DNA of 64,000 bases from CAYOYK01 sp964408185 (GTDB lineage: Bacteria > Bacillota > Clostridia > Christensenellales > Aristaeellaceae). The stretch spans positions 1-64,000 of the forward strand of contig CAYOYK010000005.1 of NCBI GenBank assembly GCA_964408185.1. The letters run 5' to 3'. Below, piece by piece: positions 34,430-43,247 of this stretch; the stretch's first letter is position 1; each line of letters starts with the position of its first letter. Below the pieces are notes generated by a model. It was given only the letters and a program-made list of their open reading frames with translations, ran no database searches and had not been told where the DNA came from. Both the position numbers and the translations under genes were made by a program.

Positions 34430-34704
34430 TGCGGCGGGCCTGTTGTCCGCGTGATGCGCACGCGCCCGCCCCCGATGAAGGGGTGGGCGCTATGGACTGC
34501 CGACAAGCCTGTGTCGGGGAGCGGCTTTCTCCGCGTCCGCAGCAGGCGCGGCCTCTGTGCTGTCTCCGCCTCGCCGGGCGGTGTTGCCGCGAGCAGCGCT
34601 GCGCAGGTTCGCTCGCTGGCGGGCCGCTGCGCGGGATTGCGGGGCGCTGCCCCGCACCCCGGCAAGGAGGCAGTGCCTCCTGCACCTCCGGGCTTTCTGT
34701 CCTA

Positions 34705-35559
34705 TTACGGCGCGGTCGTCTCGGTGGTGCCGCTGCCGCGCTTGATGGTGGTGCGCACCTTCGAGAACACATCCAAGAAGTTATCGCGGTAATCCAGCGG
34801 GTAGATGATCTGAATCACATACAGCACCTTATCGCGGCAGGTGGCGTGGATACGTCCGCCCACCTTTACGCCCGTGACCATCGTGCCGCTGAAGTTGATG
34901 TACACGCCCGTGCTGCCCATCAGGTAGCGCTCCGCCGTCAGCGACGGGCTCCAATCGGAGAAATTGGTGGCGCCAATCGCGTCGCAGCGCTGCTTGACCT
35001 CGGATTTCAGCTCGGCAACCGTATAATCCGTGGTGGTGGGCACGGCAAAGATGCTCAGGGAACCCAACTGCCCGTCCTTCATCTGCTCGGCTGGCTCGCT
35101 GAGCGTAAAAGCCTCGGACACGGACTCGTCGGCGATCCATCCCGCCGGGCCCTCGAAGGTGAGCCCGCTGGCGCCCAGCGACTGAACAAAGTAGGTGGTG
35201 TACACAAACGTCAAGTCGCCATGCGGCGTGGCCGTGGGCATATCAATGGGGTCCATCGGAATGGGGGTTGAGCCCGCGTAGGGGTAGATCGTACCCAACT
35301 CCTCGGCGTAGCTCTCCTCCGCCATCGCGTCGTCGGACGTGTAATCTGAGGAGGGAACCACGTCATACGGGTTATTGGCAAACAGGCTGGTATCGTCCGT
35401 CGCGGCTACGTAAACAGGCTCCGCCGTCGGGGTGATGGCCGGGCCGATGTACTGCGTGGCCTCATCATAAACCTGCCCCGCAGACTGCTGGCTGGAGCAG
35501 CCCGACAGCAGCGCGGCGACCATCAGCAGGCAAACCGCCGCCATGCAAAAGCGTTTCAT
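34705..35559 (-). CDS. Lipoprotein, unknown function
   Basis: The 284-residue protein has a lipoprotein signal peptide with lipobox LLSGC (lipidated Cys at 21). An acidic, Thr/Pro-rich linker (about 30-100) and a compact C-terminal domain (about 110-275) follow. The C-terminal domain contains LTFEGPAGWIADESVSEAFTL and YVIQIIYPLDYRDNFLDVF, resembling the PsbP-like or DUF1795 type of surface domain. It ends TIKRGSGTTETTAP. ATG at 35559 was chosen because GGAGGG lies 6 bases upstream; an ATG two codons earlier would be too close. Confidence 0.75.
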   Translation of the reverse strand: MKRFCMAAVCLLMVAALLSGCSSQQSAGQVYDEATQYIGPAITPTAEPVYVAATDDTSLFANNPYDVVPSSDYTSDDAMAEESYAEELGTIYPYAGSTPIPMDPIDMPTATPHGDLTFVYTTYFVQSLGASGLTFEGPAGWIADESVSEAFTLSEPAEQMKDGQLGSLSIFAVPTTTDYTVAELKSEVKQRCDAIGATNFSDWSPSLTAERYLMGSTGVYINFSGTMVTGVKVGGRIHATCRDKVLYVIQIIYPLDYRDNFLDVFSKVRTTIKRGSGTTETTAP

Positions 35560-35622
35560 CCTCATCCCTCCATGTCCCATGCATCCATTCTAACGTTCCG
35601 GCGCTTGTCTTTCATCCGTTGT

Positions 35623-35651
35623 ATTGTAGCATCCGCACGGGGCCGCGTCAA
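35623..35651 (-). promoter_or_regulatory. Promoter of the lipoprotein gene
   Basis: TTGACG (35651-35646), 17-base spacer and TACAAT (35628-35623), overlapping the last codons of the upstream exoribonuclease gene. Confidence 0.7.
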
Positions 35652-36604
35652 CCTTGTCCCAGCGCGTCGTAATCCGGGCGATACAGCCGGCGCTCCAGCG
35701 AGAAAATCTTCTCGGAGAACACGCCCGGATGGATGCGTTCCTCGACGGCCTGCATCTCGTTCATGCGCGCGTCCAGCAGATCGACCCAGTGCAGCAGCTC
35801 GGCTTCGGGGAACATCGGCTTGCGCGGGCTGCCGTACTGCTCCTCTCCGTGGTGGCTGATCATCATGTGCTGCAGGAGCAGCACCGGCTCGCCGGTCACG
35901 CCGACGGCGTTGGCGGCCTCTTGGATGCGGGTCACGCCCAGCACCAGATGGCCCAGCAGCAGACCGCTCTCGGTATAGTCCTTTACCACGCCCATGGGAT
36001 CGGACGCCATCTCCTCCACCTTGCACAGGTCGTGGACGATCACCCCGCAGATCAGCAAATCGGCGTTGGCATAGGGATACAGCGGCAAAATAGCCTGCGC
36101 GAGCCGCAGCATGCCCGTGGTGTGGTGCAGCAGGCCGCTCCGCTCCGCGTGATGGATACGCTGGGCCGCCGGAAAGTAATCCAGCTCCTTGTCGTAGCGG
36201 CGCAGCAGCTCCCGCACAATCTTGCGCAGCGGCTCGGAGGTCACGCCCGCGAGCGCCGCGTCGATCTGCGCGCGCATTTCCTCCGGGCTTTGGGGCGCGC
36301 ATTGCGTGAGCACGGACATGTCCACGTCGTCGCCCTCCGCCAAGAGGCGGAGCTTCTCAATGCGGAGCTGCAAGCGCCCGTTGTACTCCAGCGTCGCGCC
36401 GCGCACCTTGACGACGGAGCCGGTAGCGGGCGGCGGCACATTGCCGTCCCACAGCTTGGCGTTCACGTCGCCCGTTTTATCCGACAGGGTGAGATCCAGG
36501 TATTTGTTGCCGTTGCTGCCCATGCGCTGCTCGCTCATGCGCACAAGCAGAAATCCTTCAAACTTAGCGTCCTTGACCAAATCGCACACACGGGATTGTT
36601 CCAT
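35648..36604 (-). CDS. YhaM-type 3'-5' exoribonuclease (OB + HD domains)
   Basis: The 318-residue protein has an N-terminal OB-fold (about 15-95: YLDLTLSDKTGDVNAKLWDG) and a C-terminal HD phosphohydrolase domain. Metal ligands are visible in HHTTGMLRLA, VIVHDLCK (HD) and MMISHHGEEQYGSPRKP. This is the domain order of Bacillus YhaM, a Mn-dependent 3'-5' exoribonuclease acting in RNA turnover. The start at 36604 follows GAAGGAG by 9 bases. It lies 33 bases downstream of dnaB and is probably part of that operon. Confidence 0.9.
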   Translation of the reverse strand: MEQSRVCDLVKDAKFEGFLLVRMSEQRMGSNGNKYLDLTLSDKTGDVNAKLWDGNVPPPATGSVVKVRGATLEYNGRLQLRIEKLRLLAEGDDVDMSVLTQCAPQSPEEMRAQIDAALAGVTSEPLRKIVRELLRRYDKELDYFPAAQRIHHAERSGLLHHTTGMLRLAQAILPLYPYANADLLICGVIVHDLCKVEEMASDPMGVVKDYTESGLLLGHLVLGVTRIQEAANAVGVTGEPVLLLQHMMISHHGEEQYGSPRKPMFPEAELLHWVDLLDARMNEMQAVEERIHPGVFSEKIFSLERRLYRPDYDALGQG

Positions 36605-36637
36605 TGACAATAGCTCCTTCGGCGGGCAGGCCCGCGA

Positions 36638-38017
36638 TCATTCGGCATACAGGGGGGCCCGCGTTCCGGGCAGGTTGGCGTAGCGGGCAAACTCGGCCTG
36701 CCACTCCACGTTTACGGTGCCCACCGGGCCGTTGCGCTGCTTGGCAATGATGATCTCGCCCTCGTTATCCGGCACCTTCGGCTCGCCGCTGTTCTCATCG
36801 TTCAGCGCGTAGTAGCCCTCGCGGTGGATAAACAGCACCACGTCGGCGTCCTGCTCAATGGAGCCGGAGTCGCGCAGATCGCTCAGCATCGGGCGCTTGT
36901 TGGTGCGGGCGGTGTTGGCGCGCGCAAGCTGCGCGCAGGCCACCAGCGGCACCTTGAGCTCCAGCGCGATGGACTTGAGTTGGCGGCTGATCTCGCTGAC
37001 CTCAAGCTGGCGGTTCTCGCTGCGCTTGTCCGATCCCATCAGGCCCAGATAGTCCAGCGCGATCATATCCAGCCCTTGCTCCATCATCAGGCGGCGGCTT
37101 CTGCTGCGAAGCTGGGAGGGCGTGAGGCCGGAGGTATCGTCGATGTAAATTCGGGCGGCGCTGAGCGTATTGAGGCAATCGCCCAGCTTGATCCACTCGT
37201 CGTCGGACAGCATGCCGCTGCGCACGCGCTGCATGTTGATGCCGGCCTCCGCGCACAGGATGCGCATGCCAATCTGCTCGCAGGGCATTTCCAAGCTGAA
37301 AAAGGCCACGGTCTTTTTGCTCTTGACCCCCGCGAACTGCGCAAGCCCAAGCGCCAGCGCGGTTTTGCCCATGGCGGGCCGCGCGCCGACGATAATCAGC
37401 TCGCCGCCGTGCAGGCCGGTCAGCATGCGGTCCAAATCGTACAGGCCTGTGGGCACGCCCGCAAGGCGGCCCTGCAAGCGGCTCAGCTCCTCGATCACGT
37501 CGAATGTCTTGCTGAGCACCGCGTTAATGGGCATGAGCGTCTCGGAGCCGGAGCGGCGCATAACGATATCAAAAATGGAGCGCTCCGCGTCGTGGAGCAC
37601 GGTAGGCAGCGGATCCTGCTGGCGGTAGCACTGCTCGCTGATGCGCTGCGCCGCGCCGATGAGCTTGCGCAGGGTGGCTTTTTCCAGCACGATGCTCACG
37701 TAGGTGCGGGTGTTGGCCGTGGTGGGCACATAGCGGAACGCCTGCAGCAGGTAGGCGTTGCCGCCCACGCCGTCCAGCGTGCCGCGCCGGGCAAGCTCGT
37801 TTGCGACGGTCATCACGTCGATGGGCGAGCCGCCCATTTGCAGCGCGCGCATGGCGCTGAAGATCTCGCGGTGCTCGGCCGCGTAAAAATCGGTTTCCTC
37901 AAGGGACTCAATGGCGAGGGTCGCCGCCGCGGCGTCCTGAAGCATAGCGCCCAGCACCGAGCGTTCCGCGTCCACGCTGTTGGGCGGCACAACGCGCGCC
38001 AGCTCCTGACCTTCCAT
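36638..38017 (-). CDS. dnaB: Replicative DNA helicase
   Basis: The ring helicase that unwinds the fork ahead of the replisome. The 459-residue protein has the DnaB N-terminal domain (about 10-115, PPNSVDAERSVLGAMLQD) and the RecA-like core with Walker A GARPAMGKTALAL, VAFFSLEMP, IALDYLGLM (Walker B) and DLRDSGSIEQDAD. No intein is present and length is typical. The start has GAGGAGG at 7 bases. It follows rplI closely, the conserved Firmicutes order. Confidence 0.97.
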   Translation of the reverse strand: MEGQELARVVPPNSVDAERSVLGAMLQDAAAATLAIESLEETDFYAAEHREIFSAMRALQMGGSPIDVMTVANELARRGTLDGVGGNAYLLQAFRYVPTTANTRTYVSIVLEKATLRKLIGAAQRISEQCYRQQDPLPTVLHDAERSIFDIVMRRSGSETLMPINAVLSKTFDVIEELSRLQGRLAGVPTGLYDLDRMLTGLHGGELIIVGARPAMGKTALALGLAQFAGVKSKKTVAFFSLEMPCEQIGMRILCAEAGINMQRVRSGMLSDDEWIKLGDCLNTLSAARIYIDDTSGLTPSQLRSRSRRLMMEQGLDMIALDYLGLMGSDKRSENRQLEVSEISRQLKSIALELKVPLVACAQLARANTARTNKRPMLSDLRDSGSIEQDADVVLFIHREGYYALNDENSGEPKVPDNEGEIIIAKQRNGPVGTVNVEWQAEFARYANLPGTRAPLYAE

Positions 38018-38050
38018 CCGGCGACCTCCTCTCCCGGTATTGTCCGTTTT

Positions 38051-38497
38051 TTACTTGCCGGGCTCCACATGCACCTTCATCACGGCGGTGATCTCCGGGT
38101 AGACCCACACGGTCGCGTCCACATCGCCCGTTTGGCGGATGGCCTCGCAGTCGATTTTTTTCTTGTCCACCTTGATGCCGTGCTGCGCCTCCAGCGCGTC
38201 GGCGATCTCCTGCGTGGTAATGGAGCCGTACAGCCGCCCTGAGGTGCCGCACTTGGCCTCAATGGTAATCACCTTGCCGCGCAGCTTGCCGGCGGTCTCC
38301 ACCGCGGCGGCGCGGCGCTCCTGCTCCAGCTTGGCCTCCACGGCTCGCTTGCGCTCGATTTCCTTCACCGCGTTGGGCGTGGCCTCAACGGCCCACTTGC
38401 GGGGCATCAGATAATTGCGCGCAAATCCGTCCGACACGTTGAGCACGTCGTCCTTTTTCCCGGAGCCCTTGACGTCGCAAAGCAGAATCACCTTCAT
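38051..38497 (-). CDS. rplI: 50S ribosomal protein L9
   Basis: The 148-residue protein has the L9 N-terminal domain (VILLCDVKGSGKKDDVLNVSDG, ARNYLMPR), the long connecting helix (EIERKRAVEAKLEQERRAA) and the C-terminal rRNA-binding domain (LYGSITTQEIADAL). Its ATG overlaps the yybS stop by 4 bases. The gdpP (yybT) gene usually found between yybS and rplI is absent here. Confidence 0.97.
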   Translation of the reverse strand: MKVILLCDVKGSGKKDDVLNVSDGFARNYLMPRKWAVEATPNAVKEIERKRAVEAKLEQERRAAAVETAGKLRGKVITIEAKCGTSGRLYGSITTQEIADALEAQHGIKVDKKKIDCEAIRQTGDVDATVWVYPEITAVMKVHVEPGK

Positions 38498-39555
38498 TTT
38501 AGTTCCCCCTCCTGACGTTTTATCGCCGCGACCCGGATGTTAAGCAGGCTGTCCGCAACGCCGAGGAGCACCAGCAGCGGCGGCACGAGCAAATACATCA
38601 GCGCGGCAAGGGTATAATACCATGCGGTGCGCTCCGGCTTGCGGCGGCAGAGCAGGAACGTCAGCACGGACGCTCCCAGCAGCCGGTACACCGCCAGCAG
38701 CGCCTGCCACAGCAGCGCGCTCATCAGCGCGGATACGGAGCCCTCGATAAGCTGGAGGCCAAGCGCACACACCGCGAGGGCCAGCATGTAGCCCTTATAG
38801 CCGCGCGGAAGGTGCAGCGTCTGGAAGCTGGGCGCGCCGATAAGGCTGCCGCTGGACAGCCGCACGCGCGCGCGTGCCGTCAGCAGCGCGGAGAGCGACC
38901 CGACCGTGATGGAGATCGACATGATCAGTCCGGGAATCAGCATGCGAAGCTTATCGGCCAGATTGAGCTGCAAAATGCGCAGCAGCTCCACGCGCGAGCC
39001 GTCCGTAATGATGCCGATATCGCTCAGCATCAGGATCCCCGCGTTCTGAAACCGCGTTGGCAGCGAGATCACGCCCGCGCGAAGCATGGACATCAGCTTG
39101 CCGTCCACGTCCGGCCACGTGGTAAACCATTCCACAAGGAGCTTGGACGTCCCGGTAAACAGATCGTAACCGACCTGCGAGATCATGTACATGCAAAGCA
39201 GCATCATGGAGGCGAGCATCGCGCCGATCTGGATCAGAAGCGTCGCGTTAAAGGAAGCGCGGCGGCGCTGGGACAGGCTGTTTGTCAGCAGCGACAGCAT
39301 GGGGAACGCCAGCAGGCACATCGCCAGCGTAGGGCTGTACGCGTTCGCCAGCAGTCCCGCAAAGGGCACCAGCATCAGCGCCAGCGCGTACCACAGCCCA
39401 ACCGTCAGCGAAAGCGGGCAAATGATCACGGACAGCAAAACGGAAATCGGCACGCATAACGGAGGGCAAAGCAACGCCGCCGCCAGCAGCACGTCCAGCA
39501 GCCCCCATTGGAGCAGGTGCTTTCCCCTGGTTAGATTGGCGGCGATCAGGTTCAT
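38494..39555 (-). CDS. YybS-family (DUF2232) membrane protein
   Basis: The 353-residue protein has about eight hydrophobic segments, starting near residue 15 (LLQWGLLDVLLAAALLCPPL), and a C-terminal pair of segments before the tail AAIKRQEGELK. Composition, length and position directly before rplI-dnaB fit the DUF2232/YybS family, whose role is unknown, possibly an energy-coupling-factor-like membrane component. ATG at 39555 follows GAGGATG. It is the first gene of the leftward yybS-rplI-dnaB-yhaM unit. Confidence 0.85.
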   Translation of the reverse strand: MNLIAANLTRGKHLLQWGLLDVLLAAALLCPPLCVPISVLLSVIICPLSLTVGLWYALALMLVPFAGLLANAYSPTLAMCLLAFPMLSLLTNSLSQRRRASFNATLLIQIGAMLASMMLLCMYMISQVGYDLFTGTSKLLVEWFTTWPDVDGKLMSMLRAGVISLPTRFQNAGILMLSDIGIITDGSRVELLRILQLNLADKLRMLIPGLIMSISITVGSLSALLTARARVRLSSGSLIGAPSFQTLHLPRGYKGYMLALAVCALGLQLIEGSVSALMSALLWQALLAVYRLLGASVLTFLLCRRKPERTAWYYTLAALMYLLVPPLLVLLGVADSLLNIRVAAIKRQEGELK

Positions 39556-39610
39556 GCGTTCATCCTCGCGGTCTGTGATCACAAGCGGCTACTGCGGCAG
39601 CTTACCCTTT

Positions 39611-39639
39611 ATTATAAGTCAACATCAACGCGCCGTCAA
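39611..39639 (-). promoter_or_regulatory. Promoter of the yybS-rplI-dnaB operon
   Basis: TTGACG (39639-39634), 17-base spacer and TATAAT (39616-39611), reading leftwards. Confidence 0.8.
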
Positions 39640-39753
39640 CCTCGGCGGAGCGCACGCCTGTAAAAAACGCGAGATTCTGCCACGCGTGCCAACCATTGCC
39701 GATGATAACGCCGCCCCTTCTGCGCACAATATGGGCCGAGGAGGCGAATTTCA

Positions 39754-40332
39754 TTGAGAAAAACTTGGTTACTCCTGACATGGGCCGTCGTGTGCGCGCT
39801 GGCGCTGAGCGCCTGCGCCAGCAACGCCGATACCGTGCAAAGCCCCAGCCCAAGCCCCAGCGTATCCATGCTGCCCACGCAGAGCGCCATGCCCACGCAA
39901 AGCGCCATGCCGACCCAAAGCGCCATGCCCACGCAGGGCGCCGAGGGCGTAACGACGCTGGAGGACGCGGTACGCGTCGGCGGAGAGCTGGCGACGGATC
40001 TGCAAAAGCTCAGCGAGGTCGAGGACGCCGTCGTGATCGCCGCGGGCAACATGGCGCTGGTCGGCCTGACCTTTGACAAGCAGTATCAGGGCGGGCTGAC
40101 GGAGCGCGTGACCGCTATGGTGGAGGCCCGCGCGGTCGCCATCAACAGCGGGCTGACCACCGTGATCGCAACCGACGACGAGGCGATGGTCGAGAAGATC
40201 AGCAATCTGGCCAAGCAGGCGGAAGAAAAGACCATTACGTTTTCCGAGCTGCAAAGCCAAGCGCTGGCTCTCTCCACGGAGCTCGAACAGCAGAGCACGC
40301 CCAGCGCCACACAAAGCGGCACGACAACGTGA
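39754..40332 (+). CDS. YhcN/YlaJ-like sporulation lipoprotein
   Basis: The 192-residue protein starts at TTG (GAGG upstream) and has a lipoprotein signal (ALALSAC, Cys near 21). A spacer with three perfect PTQSAM hexapeptide repeats plus a degenerate fourth follows, then a domain of about 95 residues (EDAVVIAAGNMALVGLTFD, ITDV-like TTVIATDDEAMVEKI). The domain matches the YhcN/YlaJ group of spore-membrane or cortex lipoproteins. With SpoIVB it supports an endospore-forming host. The hexapeptide repeat is encoded by an 18-base tandem repeat and may vary in copy number. Confidence 0.8.
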   Translation: MRKTWLLLTWAVVCALALSACASNADTVQSPSPSPSVSMLPTQSAMPTQSAMPTQSAMPTQGAEGVTTLEDAVRVGGELATDLQKLSEVEDAVVIAAGNMALVGLTFDKQYQGGLTERVTAMVEARAVAINSGLTTVIATDDEAMVEKISNLAKQAEEKTITFSELQSQALALSTELEQQSTPSATQSGTTT

Positions 40333-40352
40333 GAGGCCCCTGAATGCAAGCT

Positions 40353-40386
40353 AAAACCGCGACATCTGCTCAGACGTCGCGGTTTT
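40353..40386. terminator. Bidirectional terminator
   Basis: AAAACCGCGAC / GTCGCGGTTTT, between convergent YhcN-like and znuA-like genes. Confidence 0.9.
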
Positions 40387-40405
40387 ACAATTGCGCTCAG
40401 GCTCG

Positions 40406-41341
40406 TCAGGGCTTGGGCGCGGTAAACGCTTCCACAAGCGTTTGCAGGTTAAGGCGCATCGCGTCCTCGTAATGCGTCAGGGCGCTGTCGTCCAGTGAGC
40501 CGGTGGTCACGGGGTCGAGCGTGTAGACGGGCGCGCCCGTCTCGGCGGCCAGCACGTCGGCCGCGGACGCATCGTAGGCGGGCTCCACAAACAGCGGCGG
40601 CAGATCGTGCGCCACAAGGAGCTGGCACAGCTCGGCCATCTCTCCGGCGCTGAGGCTGCTCTCCGGGTCCTCGGACATGGTGGCCAGCACGTCGAGGCCG
40701 TACTCCTGCGCAAAGTATGCGAACGCCGCGTGGAAGGTAACGATCTCGCGGCCCGCATAGGGGGCAAGGCCCGCGCGCAGCTCCGCGTCAAGGGCCTCCA
40801 GACGGGCGCAATACGCGTCCCGGTTCCGCTCGATGGCCTCGGCCTGCTCCGGCAGCAGCGCCGCAAGCGCGTCGCTCAGGTTGCGCGTCATCTGCATGGC
40901 GTTGGGCACGCTGAGCCAGATGTGCGCGTTGTACTCGCCGTGATCGTGCTCCTCGTGGCCGGCCTCCTCCTCGTGGTGCTCCTCCGCGTTGGGCAGCAGC
41001 GTCACGCCGACGGACGCGTCCACAAGCGTCAGCTCCGGGAAGGCGCTCAGCACGTCGTCCAAATAGCTCTCCATGCCCGCGCCGTTCAGCAGCAGCGCGT
41101 CCGCGTCCACAAGGCTTTGCATATCGCCCGGCAGCAGAGCCACATCATGCAGGCAGCCGGTGCTGGGCGGCGCGAGGCAGGTCAGCTCCACGCCCGGCAC
41201 GTCCTTTAGCAGGTTGGCCGCCATGGCGTAGATAGGATAAAACGAGGTCACGATCTTAGCGGATTCCGCCCGCGCGACAGGCAGCGCCGCAAGGCACAGC
41301 GCAAGGCACAGCAGGCAGCAGAGCAAACGGTTGATGCGCAC
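40406..41341 (-). CDS. ZnuA-like metal ABC transporter substrate-binding protein
   Basis: The 311-residue protein has a Sec signal peptide (about 1-25, ending ARA) and the two-lobe cluster A-I fold: VTSFYPIYAMAANL near the start, a His/Glu-rich loop (HHEEEAGHEEHDHGE, about 122-136), IWLSVPNAMQM, VTFHAAFAYFAQEYGL and FVEPAYDASAA. The His-rich loop points to zinc (or manganese). No permease or ATPase gene lies beside it, so it must work with a transporter encoded elsewhere. The ribosome site AAGGAG is far (17 bases), so a start a few codons away is possible. Confidence 0.9.
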   Translation of the reverse strand: MRINRLLCCLLCLALCLAALPVARAESAKIVTSFYPIYAMAANLLKDVPGVELTCLAPPSTGCLHDVALLPGDMQSLVDADALLLNGAGMESYLDDVLSAFPELTLVDASVGVTLLPNAEEHHEEEAGHEEHDHGEYNAHIWLSVPNAMQMTRNLSDALAALLPEQAEAIERNRDAYCARLEALDAELRAGLAPYAGREIVTFHAAFAYFAQEYGLDVLATMSEDPESSLSAGEMAELCQLLVAHDLPPLFVEPAYDASAADVLAAETGAPVYTLDPVTTGSLDDSALTHYEDAMRLNLQTLVEAFTAPKP

Positions 41342-41357
41342 TTTCTTTTTTTCTCCT

Positions 41358-41393
41358 TCAAAAAGGCGCGCCGCGAAAGCCGCGGCACGCCTT
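41358..41393 (-). terminator. Terminator of the foldase gene
   Basis: Imperfect stem AAGGCGCGCCGCG / CGCGGCACGCCTT, then TTTTT leftwards. Confidence 0.75.
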
Positions 41394-41406
41394 GTCTATC
41401 GTTTGG

Positions 41407-43044
41407 TTACTGTCCGTCGGAGGCGGTATCGCCCTCGGCGGCCGCCTCAGCCTGAAGCTCGTCAAGGCTGGGCACCAGACCCGTGTACGTCACGCCAAAC
41501 TCGGCAACCGCTGCGTCGTAGGCTTCCGTATACACGGTATCCCGCTGGGAGGACAGCATTTCCGAGCGCAGCGCCTCGCGATCCTCATCGCTGAATTCCA
41601 CGGGGCCTTCGGGCTGGATTTCAAGCAGCTTGACGATGTGAACGCCGTATTTGCTGACATAGGGGGCGCTCACCGCGCCGATCTCATCCACGGAGAAGGC
41701 GGCGCTGATGAAGCCGGGCGCGTAGCTGGTATCGATATTCACGTCGTAGATCTGGTCCTCGCTGCCGTCCGAATCGTAATCCTTGAGCACATCGGCAAAA
41801 TCTTCGCCGTCGGCCAAGCGCTTGTTGATCTCGTCCACCTTGGGCTGTACGGAAGCCAGAATATCGGCCTCCGCCTGCGTCACCTGCGCCTGCAGCTCCT
41901 CGGCGGTCTCGGTGGGCGCGTCGGTCGCGTCGGGGGCGACAGTCGCGTCAGCCTCGGCGGTCGCGTCAGCCTCGGCGGTCGCGTCGGCCTCGGCGGTCGC
42001 GTCAGCCTCGGCGCCCTGCACAGCGGCGGCTTCGGCGTCCAGCGCCTCCTCCAAGCGGGCCTGCAGGTCGATGTACTTGTTCATCAGGTCTTCGTCGGCC
42101 AGGATGAGCAGGTGCTGCACCGTGCGGATCCCCGCGGGGCGGTACAGGGCCTTGCGCAGGCTGACGCTTTGGCCGTAGTAGGCGGCATATACCATCATCT
42201 GATCGACGTAATCGTTATAAGCCTGATAATCGGCGGGAGAGGTTCCATACATCTCCTTGTCGTTGGCAAGCAGGCTTTGATATTCGGCCTCCACATCGTC
42301 GTCGGTCACGTCGACGCTCTTCACGATGTCGTTCTGGACCTTGGACAGGTAGTTGAACTCGACGGAAAGCACCTTGTACTGCTCCAGCGAGAAGCCGATG
42401 CTGCTGTAGTACGCCTCGGCTTCCGTGGCGGCCAGCGTCGGGTCGGCCGTCAAGCCGTCAACGGTGGTTTGCAGGCTGGCAACAGAGGTCTCCAGATCGG
42501 CGATCTTCTGCGTAAGCTCCGTGCGGCTGGTGGCCTGCTCGTCGGTATCGCCGGCGGCATCCTCCGGCAGCGCGGCCAGCTCTTCTTTGGCGCTTGCCAG
42601 CTGGGTCTGCGCGTCCGTCAGGCTGGTGGTGCAGCTCTCGGTATAGCTCGACGCGTAGCTATCGCGCATGGTGGTCCACTCGGTCGCCGCCGTATCCTCC
42701 AGCGTCTTGGTCTCCTCCTCGGTCGGCTGGGGCACGCCGTTCTTCGCGCCGATCTGGAGCAGCACCTCAATGGTGACCTGATAATCCAGCGCGTAGCTGC
42801 GCATCATCCGCACGACCTCAGGATCGCTAAAGTCGTAGCTCGCGGAATACTGCGTGTAGTAGTTGTTGTACCAAGGCTTGACGTCCGCCCAAGTGACATC
42901 CTTGCCGCCGACGGTCGCAAGCACGGCGTCATCCGCCAGATCCCCGGCGGTCGCGGCGGCATCCTCAGCGAAGGCCTGACACCCAACCATCAGCATCATG
43001 CTGATGCACAGGAGCAGGGCCAGCGATTTCTTCCAAAACTTCAT
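41407..43044 (-). CDS. PrsA/SurA-like lipoprotein peptidyl-prolyl isomerase
   Basis: The 545-residue protein has a lipobox (LMVGC, Cys 22), an N-terminal chaperone region (VGGKDVTWADVKPWYNNYY; long coiled-coil helices at about 120-230) and a parvulin-type domain. The first strand is IRTVQHLLILADE and the second half is DFADVLKDYDSDGS ... SVDEIGAVSAPYVSKYGVHIVKLLE. The parvulin domain is split by about 60 residues containing a tandem ADATAE repeat (15-base DNA repeat). Outside the membrane it should help exported proteins fold. It is monocistronic with its own promoter and terminator. Confidence 0.87.
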   Translation of the reverse strand: MKFWKKSLALLLCISMMLMVGCQAFAEDAAATAGDLADDAVLATVGGKDVTWADVKPWYNNYYTQYSASYDFSDPEVVRMMRSYALDYQVTIEVLLQIGAKNGVPQPTEEETKTLEDTAATEWTTMRDSYASSYTESCTTSLTDAQTQLASAKEELAALPEDAAGDTDEQATSRTELTQKIADLETSVASLQTTVDGLTADPTLAATEAEAYYSSIGFSLEQYKVLSVEFNYLSKVQNDIVKSVDVTDDDVEAEYQSLLANDKEMYGTSPADYQAYNDYVDQMMVYAAYYGQSVSLRKALYRPAGIRTVQHLLILADEDLMNKYIDLQARLEEALDAEAAAVQGAEADATAEADATAEADATAEADATVAPDATDAPTETAEELQAQVTQAEADILASVQPKVDEINKRLADGEDFADVLKDYDSDGSEDQIYDVNIDTSYAPGFISAAFSVDEIGAVSAPYVSKYGVHIVKLLEIQPEGPVEFSDEDREALRSEMLSSQRDTVYTEAYDAAVAEFGVTYTGLVPSLDELQAEAAAEGDTASDGQ

Positions 43045-43132
43045 GAAACAACGTCCTTTCTATCTTCAAGGCAATTGCGCTGTGTGCGCACCGCCTCCGC
43101 ACACAGCCATGCCGCCTGCGGTTGATTGTGCT

Positions 43133-43161
43133 ATTATGGCACAACCCAAAAGCAAGCGCAA
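43133..43161 (-). promoter_or_regulatory. Promoter of the foldase gene
   Basis: TTGCGC (43161-43156), 17-base spacer and CATAAT (43138-43133), leader about 90 bases. Confidence 0.6.
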
Positions 43162-43247
43162 GCGCTTTGCCTGAATGTTACAGTCTATTCACAGTTGCAG
43201 GAGGATGCACACCGCGCGGCGAACCCTGCTGAGGAGGAGGCGAGCGC

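Noticed and set aside
39880..39930. Short tandem repeats suggesting a CRISPR
   Set aside because: The repeats are contiguous 18-base units without spacers and encode PTQSAM in a real gene.
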